DNA of 64,000 nucleotides from JARRQJ01 sp963761035 (GCA_963761035.1 CAVXFH010000002.1:558001-622000), one strand, 5' to 3'; positions 43,065 to 51,791 are shown, counted from the stretch's first letter. Numbers and translations: made by a program. The notes: generated by a model from the letters alone, not told the origin.

Positions 43065-44336
43065 TTATCTGCCGCTGACGTTGGCGCCGGCCACGCCCAC
43101 GGCGACAAACACGCCTGCCCCCGACACGATACAGTTTAAATCGGCGCCGCCGACGCTTGCCGCCGTCCACGTTCCTTCCGCGCCGCCGGTACTGTAAAGC
43201 AGGATGCCGGCCGCGCCCACCGTAACGAATTTTGAACCGGCGCCGACGCCTATCGCGTAGAGATTTTGGGCGGTGATTGCGTTATTCGATTGCAGCGCCC
43301 AATTGATCCCGTCCGGGCTGGATATAATCGTGCCGCCATCGCCGACCGCGACATAGACGTTGGCCCCATACGCGACCTGGTACAGGGTATTTGTGGTATT
43401 TGCATTCCGCACCGTCCAAGCAATGCCATCCGCACTTGTCACTAACGCGCCGTTTTGGCCCACCGCGGCATATAGGCCGTTCACATACGATACATTGAAC
43501 AAATCCTCACTCGTTCCCGATGTTCGCTCCACCCACGCGCCGCTCAAATTGGCGCTGGTATTCGAGTATATGATCCCTCCCAAGCCGACGGCGACATAGG
43601 TCCCGTTACTGTAGGCAATCGAGGTCATGTCCTGTGTGCTTGCGATGCTTGTCCCCAAGACCCATGCCACGGTATCGGTGCTGGTGATGATTTGGCCGTC
43701 GGACAGCATCGCAACGAAGCCGGTCCCGGTGAAAAGCACTGAGGCGATGAAGGCGTTTGACCCGACCGGCAGTGTCGTAACCTGACTCCACGCGCTGATG
43801 CCGCTTGAGCTGTTGCTGTCATGCGTAATAAACATGGCGCCGTCATCGCCGACCGCCACGAAATCATGTCCGCCAAAAGCAATCCCCCGCATCGTGCTGG
43901 GCGAGAACGGCGCGCCGACCGTCCAGGAGCTTCCCGTTCCGGAAACTCCCGGTGTCACCGTCACCACCGCGGTGGACGGCCCCGGTACGCTCCCCTGGTT
44001 GCTGGCATTGACTATGAATGCATATTGCGTTTGGTTCGCGAGACCGGTAATCGTGAATGGAGGACTCACCGCTGAAAACAGATTGATATAATTACTGAGG
44101 GAAACGTCCGGCCCCACCTGGTAATACACCGAATATATCTGGCCGGGCTCGGCGTCCCAATTGAGCACGGCCTGACCGTCACCCGGTGTTATCGAAAAAT
44201 TACCGGGCGCGGAAGCCGGGGCATCAAGCTGACTTCTACATGCAACCAGCAACAAGGCGAGAATAACGAGGATACCGCGGAAATTACGAATCACTGAAAT
44301 ACCATTTTGTATTGCCGTTTCAAGCCTTAAGCGCAA
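43065..44336 (-). CDS. lipoprotein with FnIII domain and beta-propeller repeats
   Basis: A 423-residue predicted surface lipoprotein. The hydrophobic stretch GILVILALLLVACRS ends in a lipobox Cys near residue 33. Residues about 40-130 are a fibronectin type III domain (SITPGDGQAVLNWDAEPGQI ... GPSTAVVTVTP). The rest holds six or seven propeller-like repeats of about 42 residues, each near VAVGxxGxIxxSxDGxxW: FVAVGDDGAMFITHDSN, YVAVGLGGIIYSNT, YVAVGDGGTIISSPDGINW. The N-terminal extension before the signal is unusually long, so the true start may be downstream. It is likely extracellular; function unknown. Confidence 0.75.
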   Translation of the reverse strand: MRLRLETAIQNGISVIRNFRGILVILALLLVACRSQLDAPASAPGNFSITPGDGQAVLNWDAEPGQIYSVYYQVGPDVSLSNYINLFSAVSPPFTITGLANQTQYAFIVNASNQGSVPGPSTAVVTVTPGVSGTGSSWTVGAPFSPSTMRGIAFGGHDFVAVGDDGAMFITHDSNSSSGISAWSQVTTLPVGSNAFIASVLFTGTGFVAMLSDGQIITSTDTVAWVLGTSIASTQDMTSIAYSNGTYVAVGLGGIIYSNTSANLSGAWVERTSGTSEDLFNVSYVNGLYAAVGQNGALVTSADGIAWTVRNANTTNTLYQVAYGANVYVAVGDGGTIISSPDGINWALQSNNAITAQNLYAIGVGAGSKFVTVGAAGILLYSTGGAEGTWTAASVGGADLNCIVSGAGVFVAVGVAGANVSGR

Positions 44337-44499
44337 TAGCTGTCCATGCGGAGATTACTCGATCGGATAACGCCCATGCAAGCCGCACCCTGGGAAGACA
44401 TTTCGCACCTCGGATTTCACGAACTGAAATCGATGAGCCCTACGCCTCATGTAAACATGATGGGCGCAGCCATCTTTACATTTATTTTATCGCCCGCTA

Positions 44500-44530
44500 T
44501 TGACATATGGAACGATCGTTCCATATGCTA
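44500..44530 (+). promoter_or_regulatory. promoter of the LexA-like/PolY operon with operator inside
   Basis: A consensus -35 TTGACA lies at 44500-44505. The likely -10 is at 44522-44530 (CATATG or TATGCT). The palindromic operator occupies the spacer, so bound repressor would block RNA polymerase. Confidence 0.6.
44504..44527. promoter_or_regulatory. perfect 24-bp palindromic operator
   Basis: Bases 44504-44527 are an exact palindrome with half-site CATATGGAACGA. It sits between the -35 and -10 elements of the LexA-like repressor gene and ends 10 bp before the likely start codon. The simplest reading is the binding site for that repressor, differing from the E. coli SOS box (CTGT...ACAG). 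Binding is inferred. Confidence 0.75.
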
Positions 44531-44536
44531 GCCGCC

Positions 44537-45115
44537 ATGAGTAACTATAGCCAGCACCTCGGCAAGCTTCAGGATTATTACGCCGCCCATGGGGTGGTAC
44601 CAGCCTATTCGACGCTAATGCAGGTAGTGGGTTTTCGCTCCAAGAGTCCGGTGGCGGCCCTGGTCAATCGGTTGAAACTGGAGGGTTATCTGGAATCCGC
44701 CCCGGACAAGCGCCTGCGGCCGGGTAAACGATTCTTTGAGCGGCCCATCCATGAGAGCGTGCAGGCGGGCTTTCCCAGTCCGGCAACGGACGCCCAGCAT
44801 GATACGCTTACCATCGATGAGTTCCTGGTCGAACACCCTTCACAAACGGTATTGGTGACGGTGAAAGGCGATTCCATGAGCGGCGCCGGTATCCATGCCG
44901 GGGATATTGTGGTGGTGGAGAAGCGCCCCGCCGCCAAGGTCGGCGATATCGTCATCGCCATCGTCGATAACGAGTTCACCTTGAAGTATCTCGATAAGGA
45001 AAAAGATCAGTTCGTGTTGCGCCCGGCCAATCTCGCCTATCCGGTGATCCGCCCGCGCGGCGATCTGGAAATCTTCGGCATAGTGGTCGGACAGTTCCGC
45101 AAATACAAACGCTGA
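44537..45115 (+). CDS. LexA-like self-cleaving SOS repressor
   Basis: A 192-residue S24-family protein. Residues 1-70 resemble the LexA-type winged-helix DNA-binding domain (HLGKLQDYYAAHGVVPAYST). A cleavage-type Ala-Gly bond is in VQAGFPSP near residue 79. The latent protease has Ser in VKGDSMSGAGIHAGDIVVVE and Lys in FTLKYL. Unlike UmuD it keeps a DNA-binding domain, so it can act as repressor. ATG 44537 is chosen because it leaves the 24-bp palindrome outside the coding region; the frame starts at 44507 inside it. Fifteen bases separate it from the Y-family polymerase gene. Confidence 0.88.
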   Translation: MSNYSQHLGKLQDYYAAHGVVPAYSTLMQVVGFRSKSPVAALVNRLKLEGYLESAPDKRLRPGKRFFERPIHESVQAGFPSPATDAQHDTLTIDEFLVEHPSQTVLVTVKGDSMSGAGIHAGDIVVVEKRPAAKVGDIVIAIVDNEFTLKYLDKEKDQFVLRPANLAYPVIRPRGDLEIFGIVVGQFRKYKR

Positions 45116-45130
45116 TCAGGCGCCATCTCC

Positions 45131-46363
45131 ATGCTTCATTCCGACTGGCCCAATGCGGTGGCCCATGTGGACGCCGATTGTTTCTTCGCCGCCTGTGAAA
45201 TCGCCCGGCGCCCCGAATTGCGCGCGCGGCCGGTCTGTGTGATGTCCAGCCAGGACGCCTGCATCGTCGCCAAGACCTATGACGCCAAGGGGATGGGTAT
45301 CCATACCGGCATGCCGGTGTGGGAGGCGAAGAAACGCATGCCCCACGCCGTGTATATCCCCGCCGATTTCGCGTATTACGGACAGATATCGGACAAGTTG
45401 TTCGCCATCCTGGCGCGCTTCAGCCCGGAGGTGGAGAGTTATTCCATCGACGAGGGCTTTGTGGGCATGAACGGTATTCGCGGTCTGTGGCGAAAAAGTT
45501 TCGGCGGGATCGCGGATGATATGCGGAATACAATCAAAAGCGAGACGGGGATTACGGTGTCCGTCGGCGTGTCGGTTACCAAGACCCTGGCCAAGATTGC
45601 CTCGGACATACACAAACCCGACGGCACGATGCTGGTACCGGGCCGCGATATCCCGGTCTTTCTCGACGGTATCAAGGTCAAGGACATCCCCGGCATCGGC
45701 CATAACCGCGAGGCGCTGCTCCATAAATTCAAGATATTCACCGCGGCGGATTATACCCAGGCCAGCCTCGCGCTCATACAGCGACTGTTGGGCAGGACCG
45801 GCGCGGACCTGTGGCATGAGTTGCGCGGCACACCGCTCTATGCGTTGGAACTGACGCCCAAGTTGCCCAAATCGGTGGCGCGCACCGCGTCTTTGGGACA
45901 GGTTACCCGGGATAAAGACACCATCGCGGCGCATCTCTCTCACCATACCACGCGGCTGGCCGCGGAACTGGCGATCAAGCGTTATCTCGCCGGGCGCTTG
46001 ACGGTGTTTTTAACCCTAAAGTCGTTTGCCTCGGAATCCCTGGAAACCCGCTTTGACGCCGCCACCGCCAATGTCTTCCGCCTTACACAAGCGGTGCGCG
46101 AATCTCTCGCCCAACTTTACCGGGTAGGCGAGCTTTACCGCGGCTGCGGTGTGATCGCCACGGCGATCGGTCCGGCGGCGGAGCGCGGTCTCGATCTGTT
46201 CGGAAACGTCCTCACCGAGGATCGCAAAGAGCGGCTCATGGACACCGTAGATGGGCTCAACAGGAAGTACGGCAAGCACACGATTTTTATGTCGGCGGCC
46301 CTAACCGCGATCAAACCTAGAAAAGGATCGCGGTTCAGGCTGCCGATGCTTGAGGTAAATTAG
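45131..46363 (+). CDS. Y-family translesion DNA polymerase (UmuC/DinB type)
   Basis: A 410-residue Y-family polymerase. Catalytic motifs are HVDADCFFAACEIARRPELR near residue 10 and YSIDEGFVGM near 102, with the ubiquitous SVGVSVTKTLAKIASDIHKP and the helix-hairpin-helix DIPGIGHNREALLHKFKI. The little-finger domain follows to about residue 350. It is paired with the LexA-like repressor gene 15 bp upstream, an arrangement like UmuDC or LexA-ImuB cassettes, so it should be induced by DNA damage. It is not followed by a DnaE2-like gene. Confidence 0.88.
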   Translation: MLHSDWPNAVAHVDADCFFAACEIARRPELRARPVCVMSSQDACIVAKTYDAKGMGIHTGMPVWEAKKRMPHAVYIPADFAYYGQISDKLFAILARFSPEVESYSIDEGFVGMNGIRGLWRKSFGGIADDMRNTIKSETGITVSVGVSVTKTLAKIASDIHKPDGTMLVPGRDIPVFLDGIKVKDIPGIGHNREALLHKFKIFTAADYTQASLALIQRLLGRTGADLWHELRGTPLYALELTPKLPKSVARTASLGQVTRDKDTIAAHLSHHTTRLAAELAIKRYLAGRLTVFLTLKSFASESLETRFDAATANVFRLTQAVRESLAQLYRVGELYRGCGVIATAIGPAAERGLDLFGNVLTEDRKERLMDTVDGLNRKYGKHTIFMSAALTAIKPRKGSRFRLPMLEVN

Positions 46364-46677
46364 ATAAGGCATTGTAGTTCAGATTTGATCCGGCGGGCGG
46401 TATCCGAACACCAAGTACCGCACTCGCCAACCTCGGTGATTTGTGCTTCCGCCTTTTTACACCGTCGACGCGGTCGGCATTATCGGTGCTTTTTATACGC
46501 CGAAACCGCAAGTACTTTGCATTTCAAGCAAAGGAAATCATAGCCGATATATAAAACGCTCCAAGTGGTTGACCGGAAATAGCGCATATCTGTTTCCGGC
46601 AAAACGTGATGCGGCACAGGTTAGACGGGGAGATGTTCCGTATACATCATATTTCAGCGGCTTAACGGAGATCAGTA
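46364..46677. other. intergenic, nothing specific recognised
   Basis: About 310 bases between the polymerase and diguanylate cyclase genes. Short open frames here have no family features. GGAG at 46668-46671 serves as ribosome-binding site for the cyclase; a promoter is expected but no clear consensus pair was found. Confidence 0.4.
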
Positions 46678-47556
46678 ATGCTTCCTGCTCTCATACGATT
46701 TTTGGATAAAAGATCCCCTGCGCAAGTGACCGCGCTCGGTTTTACCTTACTGGCTGCAGTCGCAACGCTGGATTATCATTCAGGGTATGAGTTATCGCTC
46801 TCAATATTCTATGTGATTCCCATAGTGGTAGTAGCGCTGCAAGCGCGGCGATGGACCAGCTTTTTATTCTGTGGCGTTTGTGCGGCGGTTTGGCTGTTTG
46901 TAGACTACATGTCGGGGCACCCCTACAGCAGCGGTCTTATTCCCGTCTGGAACGCGTGCGCCCTCCTTGGGATTTTCCTGATGACGGCCTACCTGCTCAG
47001 TGAATTGAATCTCCATCTGAATCTACAATATGCATTGGCGACTACGGACGATCTTACGGGTGTTTTTAACAGACGCGCCTTCAGGGAAAGCTGCCGCGGC
47101 CTGCTCGAATTGGCCGACCGCTATACCCACCCGGTCGTACTGGCCTATGTTGATATCGACGGTTTCAAAACGGTGAATGACACTTTAGGCCACTTGGAAG
47201 GGGATCGCATTCTTGTCTCCGTAGCGAACACCATAATGCAATGTGTCCGCGTCACCGATGTTGTCGGCCGCATTGGCGGCGATGAATTTGCCATTCTCCT
47301 GCCTGAAACAGACTACGACGGCGCCCATATCATGTTCGACAGAATTCGCAAAGCGCTTGACAAAAATGCCGCCGAAAGGCACTGGTCGATTGGCTTCAGC
47401 ATTGGTGTAGCGGTATACAAAAGCGCTCCTTCCACCATTGACGAAGCGCTCAGATATGCAGATCGCATCATGTATCGCGTCAAGAAGGCCGGGAAAAACA
47501 ACATAATCTATGAAGAACAAGCCGGCGCTCATCGGGCTGCTTACCGGGAACGCTGA
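46678..47556 (+). CDS. membrane diguanylate cyclase (GGDEF)
   Basis: A 292-residue protein. Residues 1-115 form four or five transmembrane helices (FTLLAAVATLDYHSGYELSL, LFCGVCAAVWLFVDYM, ALLGIFLMTAYLL), a small sensory membrane domain. The GGDEF domain begins TTDDLTGVFNRRAFRES and has the intact active motif RIGGDEFAILLPE near residue 198. An inhibitory I-site RVTD stands exactly five residues before GGDEF, so product inhibition is likely. It should synthesise cyclic di-GMP from two GTP. Confidence 0.93.
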   Translation: MLPALIRFLDKRSPAQVTALGFTLLAAVATLDYHSGYELSLSIFYVIPIVVVALQARRWTSFLFCGVCAAVWLFVDYMSGHPYSSGLIPVWNACALLGIFLMTAYLLSELNLHLNLQYALATTDDLTGVFNRRAFRESCRGLLELADRYTHPVVLAYVDIDGFKTVNDTLGHLEGDRILVSVANTIMQCVRVTDVVGRIGGDEFAILLPETDYDGAHIMFDRIRKALDKNAAERHWSIGFSIGVAVYKSAPSTIDEALRYADRIMYRVKKAGKNNIIYEEQAGAHRAAYRER

Positions 47557-47632
47557 GGACGGCTATGGGCCAAGCCGCGCAAGCCGGCGGCGCTCGCCGC
47601 CCGTCAGATCAAGTCTAAACCCCCGCGGATAA

Positions 47633-47665
47633 GGCGGGCGGAGCCCGCCCCGCCTCTATGTTTTT
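47633..47665. terminator. hairpin terminator between convergent genes
   Basis: GGCGGGC at 47633-47639 pairs perfectly with GCCCGCC at 47643-47649 across a GGA loop; a T-run (47661-47665) follows on the plus strand after 11 bases. It lies between the diguanylate cyclase gene and the convergent 32-residue gene. Confidence 0.5.
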
Positions 47666-47764
47666 CTATTTGCCCTTTTTAGCCTTCTTCTCGGCCCGTT
47701 TTTCCATCAACGTCTTGGCCGGCTTTTTCTTGGTTTCCTTCTTCCCTTCTTGGCCCTTACTCAT
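47666..47764 (-). CDS. 32-residue lysine-rich small protein
   Basis: A short gene read leftward from ATG 47762-47764 to TAG 47666-47668. The product starts MSKGQEGKKETKKKPAKTLM and ends EKRAEKKAKKGK; 15 of its 32 residues are Lys or Arg. A clear Shine-Dalgarno, AAGGAG, lies eight bases before the start. Near-identical tiny Lys-rich proteins recur in proteobacterial genomes and are often unannotated because of size. Function unknown; the charge suggests nucleic-acid contact. Confidence 0.75.
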   Translation of the reverse strand: MSKGQEGKKETKKKPAKTLMEKRAEKKAKKGK

Positions 47765-47857
47765 GATCTTCGCTCCTTATGGCTGAGGTTATGCCGTTAT
47801 AAACGGCCACAAAATACTACGTTTTATACTTGCATCTCAATACATAATTTTCCAGGC

Positions 47858-49672
47858 CTATACCGATTGTCGCGCTTGATCCTTCTGCTCGACCTTATGT
47901 GCCTGAGACGCGAGATCCGTTTCGAATAAACCCTGCAACTCCTCCGCCGCGTCTTTCACGCTCTGGATCAATTTGGTTTCGTCATGATGAACGGCGTGTT
48001 GCCGAATCAGCGCCGCTTCGTCATAGACCCTGAATTTCTCGATGGAGGCGGAGACTTCCGACTTATTCAGCCCCAAGCCGCACAACACCTGTTCCGCCAG
48101 GCGCAGACTGGAAAAATAGGTTTCGCGCACGAACACCTTTATCCCCAAGTCCATCAACATATGGGCATGATGGCGATTACGCGCCCGCGCGTAAATTTCC
48201 AGTTTGGGAAAATGGCTCTTTACCGTTTCAGCGATTTTAAGAGAGGCCTGAACGTCATCCACCGCCAGGACAAATATCTTGGCCTGCTCAATATGGGCGG
48301 CCCGCAGCAAGTCGATGCGCGAAGCATCGCCATAATAGATCTTGCCGCCGTATTTTCGCACGAAATCGACCTGGGTTTGGCTTATCTCCAAAGCGGTAAA
48401 GGGAATATGTTTGATACGCAGCAAGCGGCCCATGATCTGCCCGACGCGACCGAAGCCGGCGATGATCACCGGGGCGCCAGGGTCATCGATGCGGTCGAAT
48501 ACCGGTTGTTGTCCGCCGTCGAACCAGGGCCTTAGTATTTTTTCGTTGAACAGGAACAGCAGCGGCGTAGCGGCCATGCTTAAACTCACCACCAGGACCA
48601 GGGTATCCGTGACGGACTGATCGAGAATTTGGTAGCCGGTGGCCGCGGCGAACAATATGAAGGCGAATTCGCCGCCCTGAGGCAGCACGAATGCCAAGTC
48701 GCGTGCGCAACGTACCGGGAGCTTGAAGACCAGGCCCAGCACATAAAGCACAATGAATTTTACAATCAACATGGCCAGGACCGCGCCAATGATAAGCCAC
48801 GGGCGCGAACCAAACAGTCCCAAATTCACCGACATGCCGACGGAAATAAAAAACAATCCGAGCAACAGACCCTTGAAGGGCTCAATATTGGCCTCGATCT
48901 CGTGGCGATACTCGGAATCGGCAAGCAATACACCGGCGACGAACGCCCCTAAACCCATGGACAAGCCGGCGCTGTCCATCAGTAGCGTGGAGGCAATGAC
49001 CAGCATGAGGCTGGTGGCGGAAAAGATTTCATGGCTGCCGGCGGCGGCGACCAGGCGGAACACCGGCCGCAATAAATATCGTCCGCCGGCCACCAATACG
49101 ACAATGGCCAAGGCGCCCGTGATCACTTTCTGCGCCACGCTCTCGCCTGACGCGGTGGTAGCGCTTACCCCCAACAAAGGCAACAGCGCCAACATCGGAA
49201 TCACCGCCAAATCCTGGAAGAGCAGGATGGCAAACGCGGCGCGGCCGTGTACGGTGTTCAATTGTTTTTTCTCCGCCAGCAGCTGTAATACGAAGGCCGT
49301 CGACGACAGCGCCAAGCCGAGACCGACGATAGCGGCGCCGGAGATGGAAAGGCCCGAAAAAAAACCGATAAGGGTGAATACCGCGCCGGTAGCCAGCACT
49401 TGTACCAGGCCCATACCGAAGATAGAGCGCCGCAATACCCACAGACGTGAAGGTTGAAGTTCAAGACCGATGAGAAACAACAACAGCACTACGCCCAGTT
49501 CCGCAAAGTGCATGGTGTTTTCGACGCTGGTGATCAAGCCCAACCCCCACGGCCCGATCACCACCCCCGCCGCCAAATAACCCAGCACCGAACCGAAGCC
49601 TAGTTTGTTGAACAGGGTCACCGCAATGATGGCGGCGCCGAGAAATATGGCTGCTTCCTGCAGGAAACTCAT
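47858..49672 (-). CDS. CPA2-family cation:proton antiporter with TrkA-N domain (KefB/KefC type)
   Basis: A 604-residue membrane protein. Residues 1-385 hold about 12-13 transmembrane helices of the monovalent cation:proton antiporter-2 family (FLIGLELQPSRLWVLRRSIF, GLALSSTAFVLQLLAEKKQL, LFQDLAVIPMLALLPLLG). It is followed by an RCK/TrkA-N Rossmann domain starting VIIAGFGRVGQIMGRLLR near residue 405 with IYYGDASRIDLLRAA. This fits a glutathione- or nucleotide-gated K+ efflux system such as KefB/KefC. No KefF/G ancillary flavoprotein gene is adjacent. It ends with a helical C-terminal segment. Confidence 0.9.
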   Translation of the reverse strand: MSFLQEAAIFLGAAIIAVTLFNKLGFGSVLGYLAAGVVIGPWGLGLITSVENTMHFAELGVVLLLFLIGLELQPSRLWVLRRSIFGMGLVQVLATGAVFTLIGFFSGLSISGAAIVGLGLALSSTAFVLQLLAEKKQLNTVHGRAAFAILLFQDLAVIPMLALLPLLGVSATTASGESVAQKVITGALAIVVLVAGGRYLLRPVFRLVAAAGSHEIFSATSLMLVIASTLLMDSAGLSMGLGAFVAGVLLADSEYRHEIEANIEPFKGLLLGLFFISVGMSVNLGLFGSRPWLIIGAVLAMLIVKFIVLYVLGLVFKLPVRCARDLAFVLPQGGEFAFILFAAATGYQILDQSVTDTLVLVVSLSMAATPLLFLFNEKILRPWFDGGQQPVFDRIDDPGAPVIIAGFGRVGQIMGRLLRIKHIPFTALEISQTQVDFVRKYGGKIYYGDASRIDLLRAAHIEQAKIFVLAVDDVQASLKIAETVKSHFPKLEIYARARNRHHAHMLMDLGIKVFVRETYFSSLRLAEQVLCGLGLNKSEVSASIEKFRVYDEAALIRQHAVHHDETKLIQSVKDAAEELQGLFETDLASQAHKVEQKDQARQSV

Positions 49673-49913
49673 GGACAGACCTCTAGAGAATATCTAGCCA
49701 AAGATTACCCGGTGTGGAAGTAGAACGCACTAGCACTTGAACTCCAAGCGTAATCGATCGGGATGCGGCCAATATGAAATACCACAAACTTGACCATGAA
49801 ATATCCGCGGCTTCGCGCTCCCGGTGCCGATCGAAAGTATTGTCCGTTACCTTTGAAACCGCGAACAGAGCTATGAGCGGCTCAGCGGCGTTGATGATAG
49901 AGAAGCGCTGTAA

Positions 49914-51113
49914 TCAAAAAGTTTTCGTGAATTTTTCCGCCACGGCTACGGCGGCTAAATAAGATTCGGTGAGAGTAGCGGGTGATATATTGGGAAAATG
50001 GGTGTCGTCCCAACGACCCTCTTCATAGGCCAGTACGCATTCCAGAATGCGGCCAAGGTTTCCTTCGCGCTTTAACAACGCCCCCTTAATGTTATCTGCC
50101 AAGGGAAGATTGGCCAGGACCCGGTCGATAGTGGTATCCATAAGGGCATCCAGTACCGAAAACAGTCCGACGGTGAAATAACTTTCATTATTTTCGCCCA
50201 GCTTTTCTCCCAGGAGTTCACACATTTTCGCCCGGGTAACTCCCACCACCATCAGTTCGGACGGCTTGTCGGGAATGCTGGAAAGGGCGATCAGGTAAAC
50301 CCATTGCTTGACTTGTTGCAGGCCCAGATGGACGATGGCCTGATGAATGGACTCGATGGGTTTGCTCGGTGCATAGAAAGCGGAATTCAATCCACGCAAC
50401 AATTTATAGCTGATGGCGACGTCCTGGCTGACCAGATCGGCAAGTACCTTTATTTTGATATTCGGGTCCTGCAATTTCGCCAATAGGGTAAGGATCGCCT
50501 GACGGTTGGCCGGAAGACTTTGTCCGGTAACGATCTTGGGTCTGCAAAAAAAATATCCCTGGAAGTAATCGAAGCCCAGCTCTTGGGCAAAATCGAAGTC
50601 GTCATAGGTTTCTATTTTTTCAGCCAGCAATTTGACGTTGTGTTTGCGCAGGGCCGCGACATGGTCGCGAATGTCGCCGCGGAGCAGGGACACAAAATCG
50701 ATCTTTATGATCTTGCAGACGTCGACCAGGGGTCCCAGATCGGGATGATAGATAAAATCATCCAGGGCGATATCGTAACCCTCGTCACTCAATTTACGGA
50801 CGCCGGCCATGACGGCGGCATCAAGTTCGATATCTTCCAGGATTTCCAGGACCACGCGCTCATTGTTATAGGGCAGCGGCAAGGTGCCTACGATAAAATC
50901 GCGCGGGAGATTGATGAACGCTTTTTTCTGGCCGACCAGTTGCTCCAGGCCGAAGCCCAAAAAGGCATTAAGAACAACTTGGGTGGTGGCGTGGTTGGGA
51001 TCGACTACACCGGCTTCGTTCTGGACGCTATTGGGACGATAGAGCAATTCGTAGGCGCAGACATCCAGCTTTCTGTTATAGATGGGTTGTCGTCCAATAT
51101 AAATCTCATGCAT
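49914..51113 (-). CDS. EAL/HDOD signalling protein (YuxH/CdgJ type)
   Basis: A 399-residue protein with an N-terminal EAL-like domain (residues 1-205) and a C-terminal HDOD domain (about 205-390). It starts MHEIYIGRQPIYNRKLDVCA, and the EAL signature is altered to YELLYR. Some conserved acidic positions remain (EILED, IALDDF, LAEKIETYDD), so phosphodiesterase activity is uncertain. HDOD landmarks are VSQDVAISYKLLRGLNSAFY and IVHLGLQQVKQWVYLIAL. Relatives such as CdgJ affect motility and biofilm. It lies just downstream of a structured element and a PilZ gene on the same strand. Confidence 0.9.
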   Translation of the reverse strand: MHEIYIGRQPIYNRKLDVCAYELLYRPNSVQNEAGVVDPNHATTQVVLNAFLGFGLEQLVGQKKAFINLPRDFIVGTLPLPYNNERVVLEILEDIELDAAVMAGVRKLSDEGYDIALDDFIYHPDLGPLVDVCKIIKIDFVSLLRGDIRDHVAALRKHNVKLLAEKIETYDDFDFAQELGFDYFQGYFFCRPKIVTGQSLPANRQAILTLLAKLQDPNIKIKVLADLVSQDVAISYKLLRGLNSAFYAPSKPIESIHQAIVHLGLQQVKQWVYLIALSSIPDKPSELMVVGVTRAKMCELLGEKLGENNESYFTVGLFSVLDALMDTTIDRVLANLPLADNIKGALLKREGNLGRILECVLAYEEGRWDDTHFPNISPATLTESYLAAVAVAEKFTKTF

Positions 51114-51252
51114 AACGCGCCTGTCCTAGCGCCGGATAGGTACTATACCCGGCCAGAAAAAGATATTTAAAACACCCGGCGCCACGCGGTATCCCGCTAG
51201 CAATTCGAATCAAATCTGCGGACAAGTTATAACCCGGTCGCGAATGTGAAGT

Positions 51253-51319
51253 GGGGCGCGGCAATCGAACCTTTCCCTAGGAGGCGAGTTCTTTCGAACT
51301 CACTTGACCGCCGCGCCCC
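51253..51319 (-). ncRNA. candidate structured RNA element upstream of the EAL/HDOD gene
   Basis: A perfect 10-bp outer stem pairs GGGGCGCGGC (51253-51262) with GCCGCGCCCC (51310-51319). Inside it lies a perfect 6-bp hairpin, GAGTTC 51286-51291 with GAACTC 51296-51301. Read on the minus strand the inner loop is GAAA, a GNRA tetraloop, which favours leftward transcription. The element lies in the 276-bp gap between a PilZ gene and the start of the EAL/HDOD gene, about 140 bp before that start. It matches no riboswitch consensus known to me. Confidence 0.45.
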
Positions 51320-51389
51320 GAAAGCTGGAACCGCTGATAGATTTATCGAGTTAAGCATCGCGTCTCCACGCTCAACCGAATAAAGCCCC

Positions 51390-51695
51390 CTATTGAAGAA
51401 CTTTTGATAATTCATGGAGAAAGATGCCGTTTTCACATTGCAAGCCTATTCCATCGTCCCTTTTATGCACAACAAGCGCCTTGATCTCTATCAACTTGGC
51501 CATAGAGGGCGAGGCGTCAATCACCACGTCCACACAGCTGCCTGTAAAGAATTGGTTTTCACTGGCCCCAATCATCCTGATAAACAGGCCGGCGGAACTG
51601 ATGTTGTCGACGCGGCACGGGCAAAAAAACCCTTGAGGATGATAGAGCAGCGCGTTGAGCGCAAATCGCCTGCGCGGATGATTACGATGTTCCAT
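51390..51695 (-). CDS. PilZ-domain c-di-GMP binding protein
   Basis: A 101-residue stand-alone PilZ-like domain. The N-terminal RNHPRRRFALNALLYH supplies the RxxxR-type c-di-GMP motif and VDNISSAGLFIRM the (D/N)xSxxG motif; VVHKRDDGIGLQCEN is the following strand. No membrane segment or other domain. It lies upstream of the EAL/HDOD gene on the same strand, separated by the structured element, consistent with a shared signalling role. Confidence 0.75.
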   Translation of the reverse strand: MEHRNHPRRRFALNALLYHPQGFFCPCRVDNISSAGLFIRMIGASENQFFTGSCVDVVIDASPSMAKLIEIKALVVHKRDDGIGLQCENGIFLHELSKVLQ

Positions 51696-51791
51696 GATGC
51701 CTTCCCTGCATCAGCCAGAGTCTGTTAAATTTTATGGTAAAAGTCTATTAATAACGACGAGACCGCATCCCTGCGACGCGTCTTTGCCCCT

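Noticed and set aside
51253..51319. tRNA or tRNA-like gene, suggested by the GC-rich closing stem and a GGTTCGATT segment
   Set aside because: No T-arm pairing around TTCGATT, no anticodon arm and a 10-bp acceptor-like stem. Reported instead as a structured element of unknown kind.
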